The position numbers and the translations under genes are program-made. The notes below the pieces were generated by a model. That model was given only the letters and a program-made list of their open reading frames with translations, ran no database searches and was not told the origin of the DNA. From positions 1 through 6,718 of the forward strand of contig CAMVBT010000140.1 of assembly GCA_947165805.1 (NCBI GenBank): a stretch of DNA of 6,718 nt, written 5' to 3'. Position 1 is the first letter of the stretch. Every line of letters begins with the position of its first letter. This document shows positions 5,693 to 6,718 of the stretch, one piece after another. Source of the DNA: an uncultured Clostridia bacterium (GTDB lineage: Bacteria > Bacillota > Clostridia > Oscillospirales > Ruminococcaceae).

Positions 5693-6718
5693 TCAGCATC
5701 CCGGGGTAGCGGTGCTCTCGTCCGCGGCGCGCTCTCCGAGCTTCACGCCGAGGGCTATGCCGCATTCCACGCGCTTTTTCATCATGGCGCACTGTATCTT
5801 GTGCGGGGTGCGCACATCGCCCTCATAGATGAAGCCGTTGGCGTTGCAGCCGCCGGAGCAGTAGAACCGCGCCCAGCAGTCCGAACAGCCCTGCTTGCTG
5901 TAAATATGCGTCTTTGCGAAATATTCCGCTATCTTCGGGTCAACGTCGCCCGTATATATGTTACCCATTTTCCACTCGTCGATACCGACAAATTGGTGAC
6001 AGGGGTAAATATCTCCGTCCGGCGTCACCGCTACATACTCGTTCCCGCAGCCGCAGCCCCGCAGTCTCTTGACCGCGCAGGGTCCCTGATTGAGGTCTAT
6101 CATATAATGGAAGAAGTTGAACGGCTTCTTTCCGGTCTTTTCCACGCTGTCCGCCATTATCTCGTACAGCCTGTCGTACTGCTCGTATATCGCGGGCAGG
6201 TCGTCCTCGGTGATAGCCCACGGCTTGTCGGACGGCGCGGACACCGGCTCCACGGAGAGCTGATAAAAGCCCAGCCCCGCGATATGCTTGACGTCCTCGG
6301 AAAAGTCGAGGTTGTACTTTGTGAAAGTCCCTCTCACATAGTAGTCGGTGCGTCCCTCGTTGACTCTGCCCCCGACCAGCTTCTTGTATTTCGGCACTAT
6401 GATATCGTAGCAGCCCTTGCCGTTTGGCGTGACGCGGATATCGTCGTTGACTTCCTTCCTGCCGTCCAGCGAGAGCACGCAGTTGGACATCTCGCGGTTG
6501 ATGTAGTCGATCTTCTCGTCGTCCAGCAGCATACCGTTCGTCGTGATCGTGAAGCGGAAGTTCTTGCCGTGCTGCTTCTCGACGCTGCGGGCGTAGTCAA
6601 CGGTCGCCTTGACGGTCTCCCACGCCATGAGAGGCTCACCGCCGAAGAAATCGAGCTCGAGGTTCTGTCTGCCCATGGACTTCTCGATCAGGAAATCTAT
6701 CGCTTTCCGCCCGGTCTC
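5693..6718 (-). CDS. scfB: SCIFF peptide maturase ScfB, radical SAM/SPASM (partial; 5' end beyond window)
   Basis: ScfB-type enzymes use a radical SAM cluster and auxiliary iron-sulfur clusters to form thioether crosslinks in SCIFF, a Cys-rich ribosomally made peptide near-universal in Clostridia. The visible 341 codons begin in mid-protein (ETGRKAIDFLIEKSMGRQNLELDFFGGEPLM) and run to TGA at 5693. Numbering from the internal Met at 6676, I see the SAM-binding GGEP motif (12-15), TITTNG (43-48), the SLDGRKEVNDDIR stretch (69-81) typical of this subfamily, YYVRGTFTKYNLDF (112-125), and a Cys-rich SPASM region: C200, C208, C210, C226, C264, C267, C273, C277, C296 and C305. The final residue, C327, is an extra Cys at the end of a short PGC tail. 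The family is about 450-470 residues, so the N-terminal peptide-binding part and the CxxxCxxC motif lie past the right edge. An anaerobic sulfatase maturase is a less likely alternative, given the SCIFF-maturase-like wording of several stretches. Confidence 0.92.
   Translation of the reverse strand, partial: ETGRKAIDFLIEKSMGRQNLELDFFGGEPLMAWETVKATVDYARSVEKQHGKNFRFTITTNGMLLDDEKIDYINREMSNCVLSLDGRKEVNDDIRVTPNGKGCYDIIVPKYKKLVGGRVNEGRTDYYVRGTFTKYNLDFSEDVKHIAGLGFYQLSVEPVSAPSDKPWAITEDDLPAIYEQYDRLYEIMADSVEKTGKKPFNFFHYMIDLNQGPCAVKRLRGCGCGNEYVAVTPDGDIYPCHQFVGIDEWKMGNIYTGDVDPKIAEYFAKTHIYSKQGCSDCWARFYCSGGCNANGFIYEGDVRTPHKIQCAMMKKRVECGIALGVKLGERAADESTATPGC

Noticed and set aside
5693..6718. Anaerobic sulfatase maturase
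   Set aside because: These also have a SPASM region, but the SLDGRKEVNDDIR, YYVRGTFTKYNLDF and CGCGNEYVAVTPDGDIYPC stretches fit the SCIFF-maturase group better.

Overview
The window suggests a moderately GC-rich Firmicute of class Clostridia, probably a gut Ruminococcaceae/Oscillospiraceae-type bacterium. The evidence is a SCIFF-peptide maturase (a clostridial hallmark), a Gram-positive style membrane-anchored HtrA protease, an ECF vitamin-type transporter S component, and an intergenic hairpin of a kind I remember as common in ruminococcal genomes. The taxon is inferred from gene content and style, not from a marker gene.

Every gene I can support lies on the minus strand, so in reading order the window runs from right to left. 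(1) 6718-5693: the 3' two-thirds or more of scfB, a radical SAM/SPASM maturase that installs thioether crosslinks in the SCIFF peptide. Its start, its CxxxCxxC motif and the expected SCIFF precursor gene lie beyond the right edge. (2) 5692-5507: an intergenic region with a candidate promoter and a striking cluster of same-orientation TTTCAYA-type repeats. (3) 5506-4067: a complete HtrA/DegP-like trypsin-fold protease with an Asn/Tyr-rich cytoplasmic tail, one membrane anchor, an intact His-Asp-Ser triad and a PDZ domain, closed by a strong intrinsic terminator. (4) 3939-3911: an extended -10 promoter, which starts a new transcription unit. (5) 3873-3646: an unrecognised 75-residue protein. (6) 3577-2945: an ECF transporter S component of unassigned substrate. 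(7) 2944-2827: a 118-base gap with two hairpins, one resembling a dispersed clostridial repeat. (8) 2826-1: mfd, the transcription-repair coupling factor, 942 codons visible, cut at its 3' end by the left edge.

Functionally there are two neighbourhoods. The right half joins a RiPP (peptide-modification) maturase and an envelope quality-control protease, whose promoter looks like one driven by a response regulator. The left half is a likely operon of small unknown gene, transporter S component and mfd under one good promoter, possibly with partial internal attenuation. I see no mobile element, CRISPR array, rRNA or tRNA. Individual genes belong to known families. The observations most worth testing are the repeat-controlled htrA promoter, the incomplete SCIFF locus at the right edge, and the unknown leader gene of the ECF-mfd unit.
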